Both the position numbers and the translations under genes were made by a program. A DNA stretch of 64,000 nt from contig CBFIDK010000002.1 in the NCBI GenBank assembly GCA_965661345.1, positions 124,001 to 188,000 of the forward strand, written 5' to 3'. Shown piece after piece: positions 36,883-45,316 of this stretch. The first letter of the stretch is position 1, and each line of letters begins with the position of its first letter. This stretch comes from GCA-2862585 sp965661345 (GTDB taxonomy: Bacteria; Bacteroidota; Bacteroidia; Flavobacteriales; UBA7312). The notes below the pieces were generated by a model. It was given only the letters and a program-made list of their open reading frames with translations. It ran no database searches and was not told where the DNA came from.

Positions 36883-37768
36883 AAACGCTTTAGCCCATTT
36901 GGCTTTATTTGGAGCCAACCTAATTTATGGCATCAATTACACAGTGGCTAAAGATGTAATGCCTGACTACATTAATCCTTTGGGGTTTATTTTTGTGAGG
37001 GTTAGCGGCGCAGTACTTATGTTTTGGCTATGCTATCGTTTCTTTTTTTATGAAAAAGTAGCACGAAAAGACATCCCTCTTTTAGCACTTTGTGCACTCT
37101 TCGGTGTAGCCATAAATCAGATGCTATTCTTCGAAGGACTCAACCTTACAACACCCATCAATGCGGCCGTAATAATGGTTGTTAATCCTATTTTGGTATT
37201 AATCTTTGCCGGCATCATGTCAACCGAAACCATCAGTAAACGAAAATGGCTAGGAATTGGTTTAGGTGCTTTGGGGGCATTAACCCTAATTACTAACGGC
37301 GGAAACATTACCATTAGTCAGGACCATTTTTTTGGCAATACTTTAGTGTTTCTGAACGCTACATCCTACGCTATTTATCTTGTGTTGGTAAAATCTCTTA
37401 TGAAAAAATATAAGCCAATTACTGTTATCAGTTGGGTGTTTTTATTTGGACTCATTTTTGTCAGCCCATTTGGATGGTCAGAGTTTCAATCCGTAGAGTG
37501 GAATAGCATGCCCGCCGAAATTTTGTGGAAAGTTGGTTTTGTTGTTGTTTGCACTACATTTTTAGCCTATTTATTTAATATTTATGGTTTAAAAACACTC
37601 AATCCATCGACGGTAAGCACCTACATTTACCTTCAGCCTGTTTTGGCAAGTATCGTAGCTATTATTGCTAGTAGCGATGAACTGGATTTCATAAAAATTC
37701 TTTCCGCAATTTTAATCTGTTTTGGAGTATATTTAGTGAGTTATAAAACTAAACCCCTTCAAGAATAG
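36875..37768 (+). CDS. EamA/DMT superfamily transporter
   Basis: 297 residues with ten predicted membrane helices formed by two EamA repeats (about 8-140 and 155-290). The characteristic NLIYGINYTVAKDVM at the start and LNPSTVSTYIYLQPVLA in the second repeat fit the drug/metabolite transporter superfamily. Cytoplasmic membrane; substrate unknown (amino acids or metabolites in known relatives). Coupled to the ArsC-like gene by overlap. Confidence 0.88.
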   Translation: MNKNALAHLALFGANLIYGINYTVAKDVMPDYINPLGFIFVRVSGAVLMFWLCYRFFFYEKVARKDIPLLALCALFGVAINQMLFFEGLNLTTPINAAVIMVVNPILVLIFAGIMSTETISKRKWLGIGLGALGALTLITNGGNITISQDHFFGNTLVFLNATSYAIYLVLVKSLMKKYKPITVISWVFLFGLIFVSPFGWSEFQSVEWNSMPAEILWKVGFVVVCTTFLAYLFNIYGLKTLNPSTVSTYIYLQPVLASIVAIIASSDELDFIKILSAILICFGVYLVSYKTKPLQE

Positions 37769-37776
37769 CAATTTAG

Positions 37777-37784
37777 TACCTTTG
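37777..37784 (+). promoter_or_regulatory. -7 promoter box TACCTTTG of yicC-gmk-nadD
   Basis: Exact TAnnTTTG, 18 bases before ATG 37803. Confidence 0.55.
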
Positions 37785-37802
37785 TCATCAAATTAAAAGA
37801 AA

Positions 37803-38666
37803 ATGATTCTATCCATGACAGGCTTTGGTAGAGCCGAACTAAATCGTCAAAATAAGAAGCTGACTATTGAAATCAAATCCCTCAATAGCAAGCAAATTGA
37901 CATAAATGTAAGAATTCCTATGGTCTACAGAGAAAAGGAGTTATTTATTCGCAAAACCGTAGGACAAGCACTAGGGCGAGGTAAAATTGAGGTTACTCTT
38001 TTCGCCGAACAAAACATCAGCGAACCAAAGAGCCGCATCAATGCTTCACTAGTAAAGTCTTATTATCAAGATTTGAAATCACTTTCAGACGATCTGGGAA
38101 GTAAAGATGAAATTATGAGTGCTATTGTGCGTATGCCAGATGTCTTAATAAGTGAAAAAGAAGAAATTGAAGACGCCGAATGGAATGATATTGACAGCTT
38201 ACTCAACAAAGCGATAGAAGCTATTACACATTACCGAAAAGATGAAGGTGACGTTCTTGCTAAAGATTTTAGCTTTAGAATAAACAACATTCGCACCCAT
38301 TTATCAACCATCGCAGACTACGAAAAAAATAGAATTGAAAACATTAAAAACAGTATTCGCGAAAAAATGGAAGAGCTAAAATCCTCCATTGATGAAAATA
38401 GATTTGAGCAAGAGCTTATTTACTACTTAGAGAAGCTCGATATTACCGAAGAAATTACACGACTAAATTTACACCTCGATTATTTTGATGAGGTTATGAA
38501 AAGCGACTCATCGGAAGGTAAAAAGCTAGCTTTTATTGGTCAGGAAATAGGAAGAGAAATTAATACTATTGGCTCAAAATCCAACGATGCAAGCATGCAG
38601 CAAGTGGTTGTACAGATGAAAGACGAATTAGAAAAAATTAAAGAGCAAGTCCTCAATGTCTTATAA
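37803..38666 (+). CDS. yicC: YicC family endoribonuclease-like protein
   Basis: 287 residues. The N-terminal signature MILSMTGFGRAE and EIKSLNSKQIDINVRIP identify YicC, and the C-terminal DUF1732 is seen in YLEKLDITEEITRLNLHLDYF and GREINTIGSKSNDA. YicC proteins are reported as endoribonucleases linked to small-RNA turnover. First gene of a cluster with gmk (11-base overlap) and nadD, an arrangement common in bacteria. Confidence 0.95.
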   Translation: MILSMTGFGRAELNRQNKKLTIEIKSLNSKQIDINVRIPMVYREKELFIRKTVGQALGRGKIEVTLFAEQNISEPKSRINASLVKSYYQDLKSLSDDLGSKDEIMSAIVRMPDVLISEKEEIEDAEWNDIDSLLNKAIEAITHYRKDEGDVLAKDFSFRINNIRTHLSTIADYEKNRIENIKNSIREKMEELKSSIDENRFEQELIYYLEKLDITEEITRLNLHLDYFDEVMKSDSSEGKKLAFIGQEIGREINTIGSKSNDASMQQVVVQMKDELEKIKEQVLNVL

Positions 38667-39222
38667 GAAAGCTATCATCTTTTCGGCACCCTCTGGCGCA
38701 GGCAAAACTACCATTGTCAACTATTTGCTCGAACAAATCGCTGAGCTTTCATTTTCTATTTCTGCTTGTAGCAGGAGTCCGAGAGAAAACGAAAAAAACG
38801 GCAAAGACTATTACTTTCTTTCTGTTGAAGAATTCAAAAACCGCATTACAAAAAATCATTTTTTAGAATGGGAAGAAGTATATACGAATATGTTTTATGG
38901 CACCTTAAACGAAGAAGTAGACAGGCTTTGGTCTGAAGGAAAGGTTATCATTTTTGATGTTGATGTAAAAGGCGCTCTTGCATTAAAAAAGCATTTCAAA
39001 GAAAAGGGATTAGCCATTTTTGTTGCGCCTCCATCTTTAAATATTTTAGAAGAAAGGTTGAAAAATAGAGGTACCGAAACTGAAGACAGCCTTAAAGTTA
39101 GGGTGTCTAAAGCGGCCGAAGAAATGGAGTATCGAAGTGCTTTTGATGTTTCCATTACTAACGATTCTTTAGAACATTCTTGCCAAAAAGCATTCAAACT
39201 AGTTAGTGATTTTATACGATGA
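38656..39222 (+). CDS. gmk: Guanylate kinase
   Basis: Phosphorylates GMP to GDP. P-loop SAPSGAGKTTI near residue 10, GMP-binding SACSRSPRENEKNGKDYYF, the DVDVKGA Walker B region and the lid RLKNRGTETEDS. 188 residues is usual. It starts within yicC and ends with an ATGA overlap to nadD, so the three genes are one operon. Confidence 0.97.
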   Translation: MSYKKAIIFSAPSGAGKTTIVNYLLEQIAELSFSISACSRSPRENEKNGKDYYFLSVEEFKNRITKNHFLEWEEVYTNMFYGTLNEEVDRLWSEGKVIIFDVDVKGALALKKHFKEKGLAIFVAPPSLNILEERLKNRGTETEDSLKVRVSKAAEEMEYRSAFDVSITNDSLEHSCQKAFKLVSDFIR

Positions 39223-39794
39223 AAGTAGGTTTATTTTTTGGTTCGTTTAACCCCATTCACATTGGGCATCTGGCAATTGCGCAATTTATGTTAGAGAATA
39301 CTTCTCTTGAAAAAATTTGGTTTGTGGTATCGCCACAAAATCCCTTTAAAACTAAAGAAACCTTACTGGATCAACAACACCGACTTACTATTGTACGTAT
39401 TGCCGTAGAAGACGACCCCAGAATGCATGCCTCAAATATTGAATTTAATTTGCCAATTCCTTCCTATACCGTAGATACGCTTACGTATTTAAGAGAATCG
39501 CACCCAAATGAAGAGTTTTCTCTCATCATGGGTCAAGATAATCTACTTCATTTCCATAAGTGGAAAAATTATACATCTATTTTAGAACACCACAGCATTT
39601 ATGTCTATCCAAGACCAAACTGCAAGGCTTGTGATATGGAAACAAACGAGAAGATACACCTTACTGATGCACCATTGATGGATATTTCTGCTGAGTTTAT
39701 CAGAAAAAGTATTCGAGAAAAAAAAGATGTCAGTTACTTTTTACCACAAAAGATTTACAGCTATATCGACGAAATGAATTTCTACAAAAAGTAG
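39219..39794 (+). CDS. nadD: Nicotinate-nucleotide adenylyltransferase
   Basis: Forms nicotinate adenine dinucleotide from NaMN and ATP in NAD synthesis. The nucleotidyltransferase motif GSFNPIHIGHL is at residues 8-18 and the second motif appears in DISAEFIRKSIREKKDVSYFLP. 191 residues. Last gene of the yicC operon; converges on purQ with one base between stops. Confidence 0.95.
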   Translation: MKVGLFFGSFNPIHIGHLAIAQFMLENTSLEKIWFVVSPQNPFKTKETLLDQQHRLTIVRIAVEDDPRMHASNIEFNLPIPSYTVDTLTYLRESHPNEEFSLIMGQDNLLHFHKWKNYTSILEHHSIYVYPRPNCKACDMETNEKIHLTDAPLMDISAEFIRKSIREKKDVSYFLPQKIYSYIDEMNFYKK

Positions 39795-39795
39795 A

Positions 39796-40488
39796 TTAAG
39801 CGTGTGATATTGTGTTGATAATGCTTTGAAAAATATAACCCCCGTCGGTATTGCCTAACTCCTTGTCAGAAGCACGTTCAGGGTGAGGCATCATTCCAAA
39901 TACATTGCCCGATGCGTTACTAATTCCAGCAATATTTTCTACTGCACCATTGGGGTTGCTTTCTGCTGTTATGTTGCCATCCTCATCACAGTATCTAAAA
40001 AGCACTTGGCCATTATCATTGAGTTGCTTTAAGGTATGCGTATCTGCAAAATAACGTCCTTCACCATGGGCAATAGGAATGCATAGCGGCTCTTGGTCAA
40101 TGCCCCGAGTAGCACATGTATCGTTATTTTGAGTAGATAGGTACACGTTTTTGCAAATGAATTTATGGCTATTGTTGTGCAATAAAGCGCCAGGTAGAAG
40201 TCCCGATTCGCATAAAATTTGAAAGCCATTGCATACGCCTAAAACATAACCGCCGTTGTTGGCAAACTCTATAATCTTTTCCATAATGGGTGAAAAACGC
40301 GCTATTGCTCCAGAGCGTAAATAATCTCCATAAGAAAAGCCGCCAGGCAATACTATGCACTCACAATCTTGTAAATCGGTATCTTTATGCCAAAGGCTTA
40401 CAACCTCTTGTCCGTAGAGAGTTTCTAGTACATATATCATGTCTTGATCGCAATTAGAACCAGGGAAAACAACAACGCCAAATTTCAT
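39796..40488 (-). CDS. purQ: Phosphoribosylformylglycinamidine synthase, glutaminase subunit
   Basis: Supplies ammonia from glutamine to PurL in purine synthesis. Class I glutamine amidotransferase: nucleophile cysteine in LGVCNGFQIL, and the His/Glu pair in MMPHPERASD. The start FGVVVFPGSNCDQDM is the PurQ signature. At 230 residues it is the stand-alone subunit, so a separate small-type PurL (and PurS) is expected elsewhere. Own promoter at 40514-40521. Confidence 0.95.
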   Translation of the reverse strand: MKFGVVVFPGSNCDQDMIYVLETLYGQEVVSLWHKDTDLQDCECIVLPGGFSYGDYLRSGAIARFSPIMEKIIEFANNGGYVLGVCNGFQILCESGLLPGALLHNNSHKFICKNVYLSTQNNDTCATRGIDQEPLCIPIAHGEGRYFADTHTLKQLNDNGQVLFRYCDEDGNITAESNPNGAVENIAGISNASGNVFGMMPHPERASDKELGNTDGGYIFQSIINTISHA

Positions 40489-40513
40489 TTTAAGTAAGTA
40501 TGATTAATGCCAC

Positions 40514-40521
40514 CAAATATA
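40514..40521 (-). promoter_or_regulatory. -7 promoter box TATATTTG of purQ
   Basis: Exact TAnnTTTG on the minus strand, 25 bases before ATG 40488. No PurR-type operator is recognised. Confidence 0.5.
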
Positions 40522-40527
40522 ATCAAT

Positions 40528-41499
40528 TTAAAGTCTAAAAAAAGGCGCAGCATGAACATATAATGTGGATAAAATTAACAGTATGTAGGCGCCTTCATAC
40601 CACCATTTTTTTTCTAAATACATGAAATAGTTTGCTAAAATGACTGATAAAGGAAGCCCAAAAAACAAGAGGTGATTCCAAACGTATTGACTAAAGAATA
40701 TTCCTATAAACACACAAACGCTATAGGCAAACAAAAGGTAAAAAGCTTTTCTTGAACGTAAATTTTTTCTCACTAGCCATTCCAACATTTCTTTGAAGGA
40801 TAATAAAAAAAGTATCCCAATTATGCTTGCCCAAATTATCAAATCTATTGACCAGCTAAAGGAAGGTAAATGCCACTTAAAAGAAGACAAAAAATATTGT
40901 GTAAGCTGTGGCGTAAAATCAAAATAATAGGCATATGTATAGGCGAATAAAAAGGGCGTTAACAAGCCTAGAACAGGCACTAAGAATATTCGCCAATTCA
41001 AGCTTATGTAAATGACATTAGACACATAAATCAAAATAAAAAAGAGAATTGACAAGGGATAAACCAAACATGACAAACCAATTAGAAACCCGCTGTCATA
41101 GAGCAAGGCATAAGGCTTGTTTTTCTGAAAGGTTGACATGAGTTTATTCAAAACGAATAGCATCAAGAAATAGCAAATCCATAAGGAAGAAAATGAAAAA
41201 ACAGAATTCAATAAAACTAAGGTGAAGGCCGGTAAAATGGTCACATTTTTAAACACGCCTCTATCGGTTAATAAATTATTCCACCCCATAGACATCAATA
41301 ACGTCACTACAAAAATGAGTGTATATGCCATCCAAGGATTCGCAATAACAACCTTTGCTACCGATGAAAAAATGGGGTGATTAGTTGAGAGGGTTAATTC
41401 AGGACTTACGAGAAAATCAAGAACAAAAAATGTAATACCTAAAACAAAGAATGAAATAAATGCAGCGGGTTTATTTGTTTTCAGTGTTTTTACTAGCAT
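40528..41499 (-). CDS. Polytopic membrane protein, DUF6427-like
   Basis: 323 residues with eight to ten hydrophobic helices and short loops, and no soluble domain. Size, hydrophobicity and the setting next to a tiny membrane protein and purD match the Bacteroidota family annotated DUF6427, whose function is unknown. Helices begin near residues 12, 58, 90, 105, 140, 165, 220, 260, 280 and 300. It lies between purQ and the divergent 55-residue gene. Confidence 0.7.
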   Translation of the reverse strand: MLVKTLKTNKPAAFISFFVLGITFFVLDFLVSPELTLSTNHPIFSSVAKVVIANPWMAYTLIFVVTLLMSMGWNNLLTDRGVFKNVTILPAFTLVLLNSVFSFSSLWICYFLMLFVLNKLMSTFQKNKPYALLYDSGFLIGLSCLVYPLSILFFILIYVSNVIYISLNWRIFLVPVLGLLTPFLFAYTYAYYFDFTPQLTQYFLSSFKWHLPSFSWSIDLIIWASIIGILFLLSFKEMLEWLVRKNLRSRKAFYLLFAYSVCVFIGIFFSQYVWNHLLFFGLPLSVILANYFMYLEKKWWYEGAYILLILSTLYVHAAPFFRL

Positions 41500-41515
41500 T
41501 TTTAAATGAATGTTC

Positions 41516-41523
41516 TAATTTTG
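41516..41523 (+). promoter_or_regulatory. -7 promoter box TAATTTTG of the 55-residue gene
   Basis: Exact TAnnTTTG, 22 bases before ATG 41546; supports the small gene being real. Confidence 0.5.
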
Positions 41524-41545
41524 CAGAAATTATATTTTTTCAACT

Positions 41546-41713
41546 ATGTGGTCAACTTTTTGGAACGGTCTCGGCGATTTATTTTCAAGCATCTGGACAA
41601 TCATGCCTACTCTTGGGAATATTCCTAATGTATTAGCAACTCTTGTCATTTCTGTATTATTTGTTTACTGGACAGGCAAATTAATCGCTTTCAAAAGAAA
41701 GGGAGAAGCTTAA
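41546..41713 (+). CDS. 55-residue membrane protein, possibly DUF6341-like
   Basis: A short frame starting MWSTFWNGLGDLFSSIW, with one clear membrane helix (about 27-43, VLATLVISVLFVYW) and a basic tail KLIAFKRKGEA. Supporting it are a TAnnTTTG box at a good distance, the tight fit between the DUF6427-like gene (divergent) and purD (4-base overlap at the ends), and resemblance in layout to the small DUF6341 protein that I recall next to purD and DUF6427 in flavobacteria. Function unknown. Confidence 0.65.
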   Translation: MWSTFWNGLGDLFSSIWTIMPTLGNIPNVLATLVISVLFVYWTGKLIAFKRKGEA

Positions 41714-42996
41714 ACCTTTTCCTCTTTTAAATCAAAACCGATATCTCTACGGAAATACTTGCCATCAAATTGTATCTTGTTGGCGTTTTCAAACGACTTT
41801 TCTAAAGCCTCTTCCATTGTCCTTCCAAAGGACGTTAATGCCATAACACGGCCTCCATTCGTTAACACTTTTTCACTTTCAATTCGTGTTCCTGCATGAA
41901 AGACTATACTATTTTCTACCTCCTCTAATCCATTAATTTCTTTGCCCTTTTCATAACTTTCTGGATAGCCTCCCGAAACCAACATTACAGTGGTAGCCAC
42001 ATCTTGATCTACATAAAAATCTTGCTCTCCAAATGTTCCGTTTGCAATGCCTCTAAACAGATTTAGTAAATCCGATTTAATTCTAGGGATAACCACTTCC
42101 GTTTCGGGGTCTCCCATACGCACATTGTATTCAATAACAAATGGTTCTCCATCGACATTCATAAGTCCAATAAACACAAACCCTTTGTAGTCAATATTTT
42201 CTTCTTGTAAACCAAAAATCGTTGGCTTAACTATGGTATTTTCTACCTTTTCCATGAAAATACTATCCGCAAATGGCACTGGTGAAATAGCGCCCATGCC
42301 GCCAGTATTTAGGCCTTTATCACCTTCGCCAATTCGTTTGTAATCTTTTGCAGATGGCAATACTTTATAATTTTTTCCATCGGTCAATACAAATACTGAT
42401 AATTCGATGCCGTCCAAAAATTCCTCAATAACAACCGTTGAGCTGGCCTTGCCAAATTTGGCTTCTGTAAGCATGGCATTAAGCTCCGTTTTAGCCTCTT
42501 GCAAATCGTCAAGGATTAACACACCCTTTCCCGCTGCTAAGCCATCGGCCTTAAGCACATACGGAGGGCTTAATGTCTCTAGAAAATCAAAAGCGTCTTC
42601 AATCGTTTCTGCTGTGAAGCTTCCATAGGCAGCAGTTGGGATATTATGACGCATCATGAATTGTTTTGAATAGTCTTTACTCCCTTCCAATTTTGCACCT
42701 TCTTTTGATGGCCCAATAAGGCATATTTCTTTCAAAGCGCTATCGTTTTTAAAGAAATCGTAAATGCCATTTACCAAAGGATCTTCCGGACCTACCACGA
42801 CCATATCTATAGCATTTTCAAGTACAAATGTTTTAATCGTTGGAAAATCATTGACGTTAATATCTACATTTTCTCCGACTAAATTAGTGCCTGCATTTCC
42901 TGGAGCAATAAATAGCTTTTCGCACAAACTGCTTTGGGCAATTTTCCAACTCAAGGCATGTTCTCGTCCACCTGAACCTAATACTAATACATTCAT
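41710..42996 (-). CDS. purD: Phosphoribosylamine--glycine ligase
   Basis: ATP-grasp ligase that joins phosphoribosylamine and glycine to GAR, the second step of purine synthesis. Start MNVLVLGSGGREHALSW is the PurD signature and fixes the ATG at 42996; a longer frame would overlap pccB. ATP-grasp features are VLKADGLAAGKGVLIL, GLNTGGMGAISP and EYNVRMGDPETE. 428 residues. It begins one base after the pccB stop and is the last gene of the lepA-yebC-pccB-purD run. Confidence 0.97.
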   Translation of the reverse strand: MNVLVLGSGGREHALSWKIAQSSLCEKLFIAPGNAGTNLVGENVDINVNDFPTIKTFVLENAIDMVVVGPEDPLVNGIYDFFKNDSALKEICLIGPSKEGAKLEGSKDYSKQFMMRHNIPTAAYGSFTAETIEDAFDFLETLSPPYVLKADGLAAGKGVLILDDLQEAKTELNAMLTEAKFGKASSTVVIEEFLDGIELSVFVLTDGKNYKVLPSAKDYKRIGEGDKGLNTGGMGAISPVPFADSIFMEKVENTIVKPTIFGLQEENIDYKGFVFIGLMNVDGEPFVIEYNVRMGDPETEVVIPRIKSDLLNLFRGIANGTFGEQDFYVDQDVATTVMLVSGGYPESYEKGKEINGLEEVENSIVFHAGTRIESEKVLTNGGRVMALTSFGRTMEEALEKSFENANKIQFDGKYFRRDIGFDLKEEKV

Positions 42997-42997
42997 T

Positions 42998-44539
42998 CTA
43001 TAGGGGTATATTTCCGTGTTTCTTTTTAGGTAACACATCGACCTTATTTTCTAGCATTTTAAAGGCCTTTATTAATTTTTCTCTGGATGTTGACGGCTCT
43101 ATCACCTCATCCACATATCCTCTGGCTGCAGCATTATAAGGGTGCGCAAATAACTCTGCATATTCTGATTCTTTTTCTTTCCATTTTGCTTCCGAATCAT
43201 TGGCTTCTTTTATCTCTTTTCTAAAGATAATTTCTGCTGCTCCTTTCGCTCCCATAACGGCTATTTCGGCAGTTGGCCAAGCGTAATTTAAATCCGCTCC
43301 GATATGCTTAGAATTCATCACGTCGTAGGCGCCACCATAAGCCTTGCGTGTAATGATGGTTACTCTTGGAACAGTCGCTTCACTAAAGGCGTACAATAAC
43401 TTTGCTCCGTTGTTAATAATACCATTCCATTCTTGGTCAGTTCCTGGTAAAAAACCTGGAACATCTTCCAACACTAAAAGAGGAATATTAAAGCAATCGC
43501 AAAAGCGAACAAATCGTGCTGCTTTATTGGAAGCATGATTGTCCAAGACACCTGCTAAAAAAGCCGGCTGATTAGCTACAATGCCTATGGAACGCCCTGC
43601 TAATCGCGCAAAACCGCAAACAATATTTTCGGCATAATCTTTATGCACTTCATGAAAAGTGTCTCTATCAATTATACCGTTTATAACTTCATGAATATCG
43701 TAAGGCTGATTGGCATTTTCTGGAATTATAGTGTTGAGTTCTGGGCGGCTTTCATCGCCGACTTGATAGTCTATTTGTGGGGTGTCCTCTTCACAATTTT
43801 GAGGAATATAACTCAATAGGGTTTTTAAATTATTTATCAATTCTATTTCATTGGCATAGGTAAAATGCGCTACGCCTGATTTTGAAGCATGAGTACTTGC
43901 TCCTCCTAATTCCTCGGCTGTAACTTCTTCATGCGTTACTGTTTTTACCACATTTGGGCCCGTAACAAACATATAAGAGGTGTTTTCTGCCATCATAATA
44001 AAATCCGTTAATGCTGGCGAATAAACTGCTCCTCCAGCACAAGGACCCATGATAGCCGAAAGCTGTGGAATGACTCCACTAGCTCGTGTATTTCTGTAAA
44101 ATATATCGGCATAGCCTCCAAGAGATACTACTCCTTCTTGAATACGGGCACCTCCACTGTCATTTAAGCCAATTATGGGGGCGCCATTTTTCATAGCCAT
44201 ATCCATAATCTTGCAAATTTTTTCAGCATGTGCTTCTGCCAAAGAACCGCCCAACACAGTAAAATCTTGGGCATAGACGTAAACTAATCTATCGTCAATG
44301 GTACCGAAACCCGTAACAACACCATCGCCTAAAAACTGCTGCTTGTCCAATCCAAAATTGGTGGATCTATGGGTAACGAGCATTCCAATTTCTTCAAACG
44401 AGCCATCATCTAATAAAAAGTGCAGACGCTCACGAGCCGTTAACTTTCCTTTTGCATGCTGTGCTTCAATTCGTTTTTGCCCACCGCCCTCTAAGGCTTG
44501 AGCTTTCTTTGCATTGAGTTTGTCTAAGTGGTCTTTCAT
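42998..44539 (-). CDS. pccB: Acyl-CoA (propionyl-CoA) carboxylase, carboxyltransferase beta subunit
   Basis: 513-residue carboxyltransferase with both crotonase-like halves. Visible motifs are GKLTARERL, NDSGGARIQEGV, MGPCAGGAVYSPA and, in the second half, GFLPGTDQEWNGII and RKAYGGAYDVM. The family includes propionyl-CoA carboxylase beta and methylmalonyl-CoA decarboxylase alpha; propionyl-CoA or a related short acyl-CoA is the likely substrate. A biotinylated alpha subunit is not adjacent; the accB/accC pair of this window is 13 kb away and belongs to acetyl-CoA carboxylase. ATGA overlap with yebC. Confidence 0.9.
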   Translation of the reverse strand: MKDHLDKLNAKKAQALEGGGQKRIEAQHAKGKLTARERLHFLLDDGSFEEIGMLVTHRSTNFGLDKQQFLGDGVVTGFGTIDDRLVYVYAQDFTVLGGSLAEAHAEKICKIMDMAMKNGAPIIGLNDSGGARIQEGVVSLGGYADIFYRNTRASGVIPQLSAIMGPCAGGAVYSPALTDFIMMAENTSYMFVTGPNVVKTVTHEEVTAEELGGASTHASKSGVAHFTYANEIELINNLKTLLSYIPQNCEEDTPQIDYQVGDESRPELNTIIPENANQPYDIHEVINGIIDRDTFHEVHKDYAENIVCGFARLAGRSIGIVANQPAFLAGVLDNHASNKAARFVRFCDCFNIPLLVLEDVPGFLPGTDQEWNGIINNGAKLLYAFSEATVPRVTIITRKAYGGAYDVMNSKHIGADLNYAWPTAEIAVMGAKGAAEIIFRKEIKEANDSEAKWKEKESEYAELFAHPYNAAARGYVDEVIEPSTSREKLIKAFKMLENKVDVLPKKKHGNIPL

Positions 44540-45285
44540 TCGTTATCGAGTTGAGCCATTATTTCTTCTCCCATTTCCATATTGTGAAAGACATTTTGAA
44601 CGTCTTCGTCTTCTTCTAATTTGTCAATAAGTTTCAGGACTTGTTTTGCCTCTTCAATTTCTAAAGATTTAGTGGTATTTGGAAAACGTTGAAGTTCAGA
44701 GCTTTCTAACTCAATATTCATGCTTTCTAACTTCTTTTGCATATTGCTAAAATCAGTAAAGTCTGTGGTCACTGTAAAAGTGCCTTCATCGTTTTCTAAC
44801 TCTTCCAAACCAGCATCTATCAATTCCATTTCTAATTCTTCGACGTCCATTTCGAGCTGAGATTCTGAAAAATTAAATACTGCTTTACGATCGAAAATGA
44901 ACTCCAAAGAACCGTTTGTTCCTAGATTGCCTTCGCATTTATTAAAATATGAGCGGACATTTGCTACCGTTCGATTATTGTTATCGGTAGTACACTCAAC
45001 AAATACTGCAACGCCAAAGGGGGCATAGCCTTCAAGCGTCACTTCAATATAGTTAGCAGAATCTGATCCTGATGCTTTTTTGATAGCCCTTTCGACATTG
45101 TCTTTAGGCATATTGGCAGATTTGGCATTTTGGATGACTGCTCGAAGGCGTGAATTGGTCTCAGGGTTTGGACCGCCTTCTTTGACAGCAATGGAAATAT
45201 CCTTTCCAATACGAGTAAAAGTTTTGGCCATAGCTGACCAACGCTTCATTTTGCGGGCTTTTCTAAATTCAAATGCTCTTCCCAT
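44536..45285 (-). CDS. yebC: YebC/PmpR family regulator or translation factor
   Basis: 249-residue YebC/TACO1 protein. The start MGRAFEFRKARKMKRW, the motif GGPNPETNSRLR and the acidic pocket DNNNRTVANVR are family marks. YebC-type proteins were annotated as transcriptional regulators; recent work links them to ribosome stalling relief. An acidic C-terminus (DELEEDEDVQN-like) is seen. Follows lepA by 31 bases and overlaps pccB; both lepA and yebC act on translation. Confidence 0.95.
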   Translation of the reverse strand: MGRAFEFRKARKMKRWSAMAKTFTRIGKDISIAVKEGGPNPETNSRLRAVIQNAKSANMPKDNVERAIKKASGSDSANYIEVTLEGYAPFGVAVFVECTTDNNNRTVANVRSYFNKCEGNLGTNGSLEFIFDRKAVFNFSESQLEMDVEELEMELIDAGLEELENDEGTFTVTTDFTDFSNMQKKLESMNIELESSELQRFPNTTKSLEIEEAKQVLKLIDKLEEDEDVQNVFHNMEMGEEIMAQLDNE

Positions 45286-45316
45286 AATTCTTGGATAATT
45301 TTAAGCAATATATAAA

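Noticed and set aside
42997..43038. Longer start for purD
   Set aside because: It overlaps pccB, and the conserved PurD N-terminus begins at 42996.
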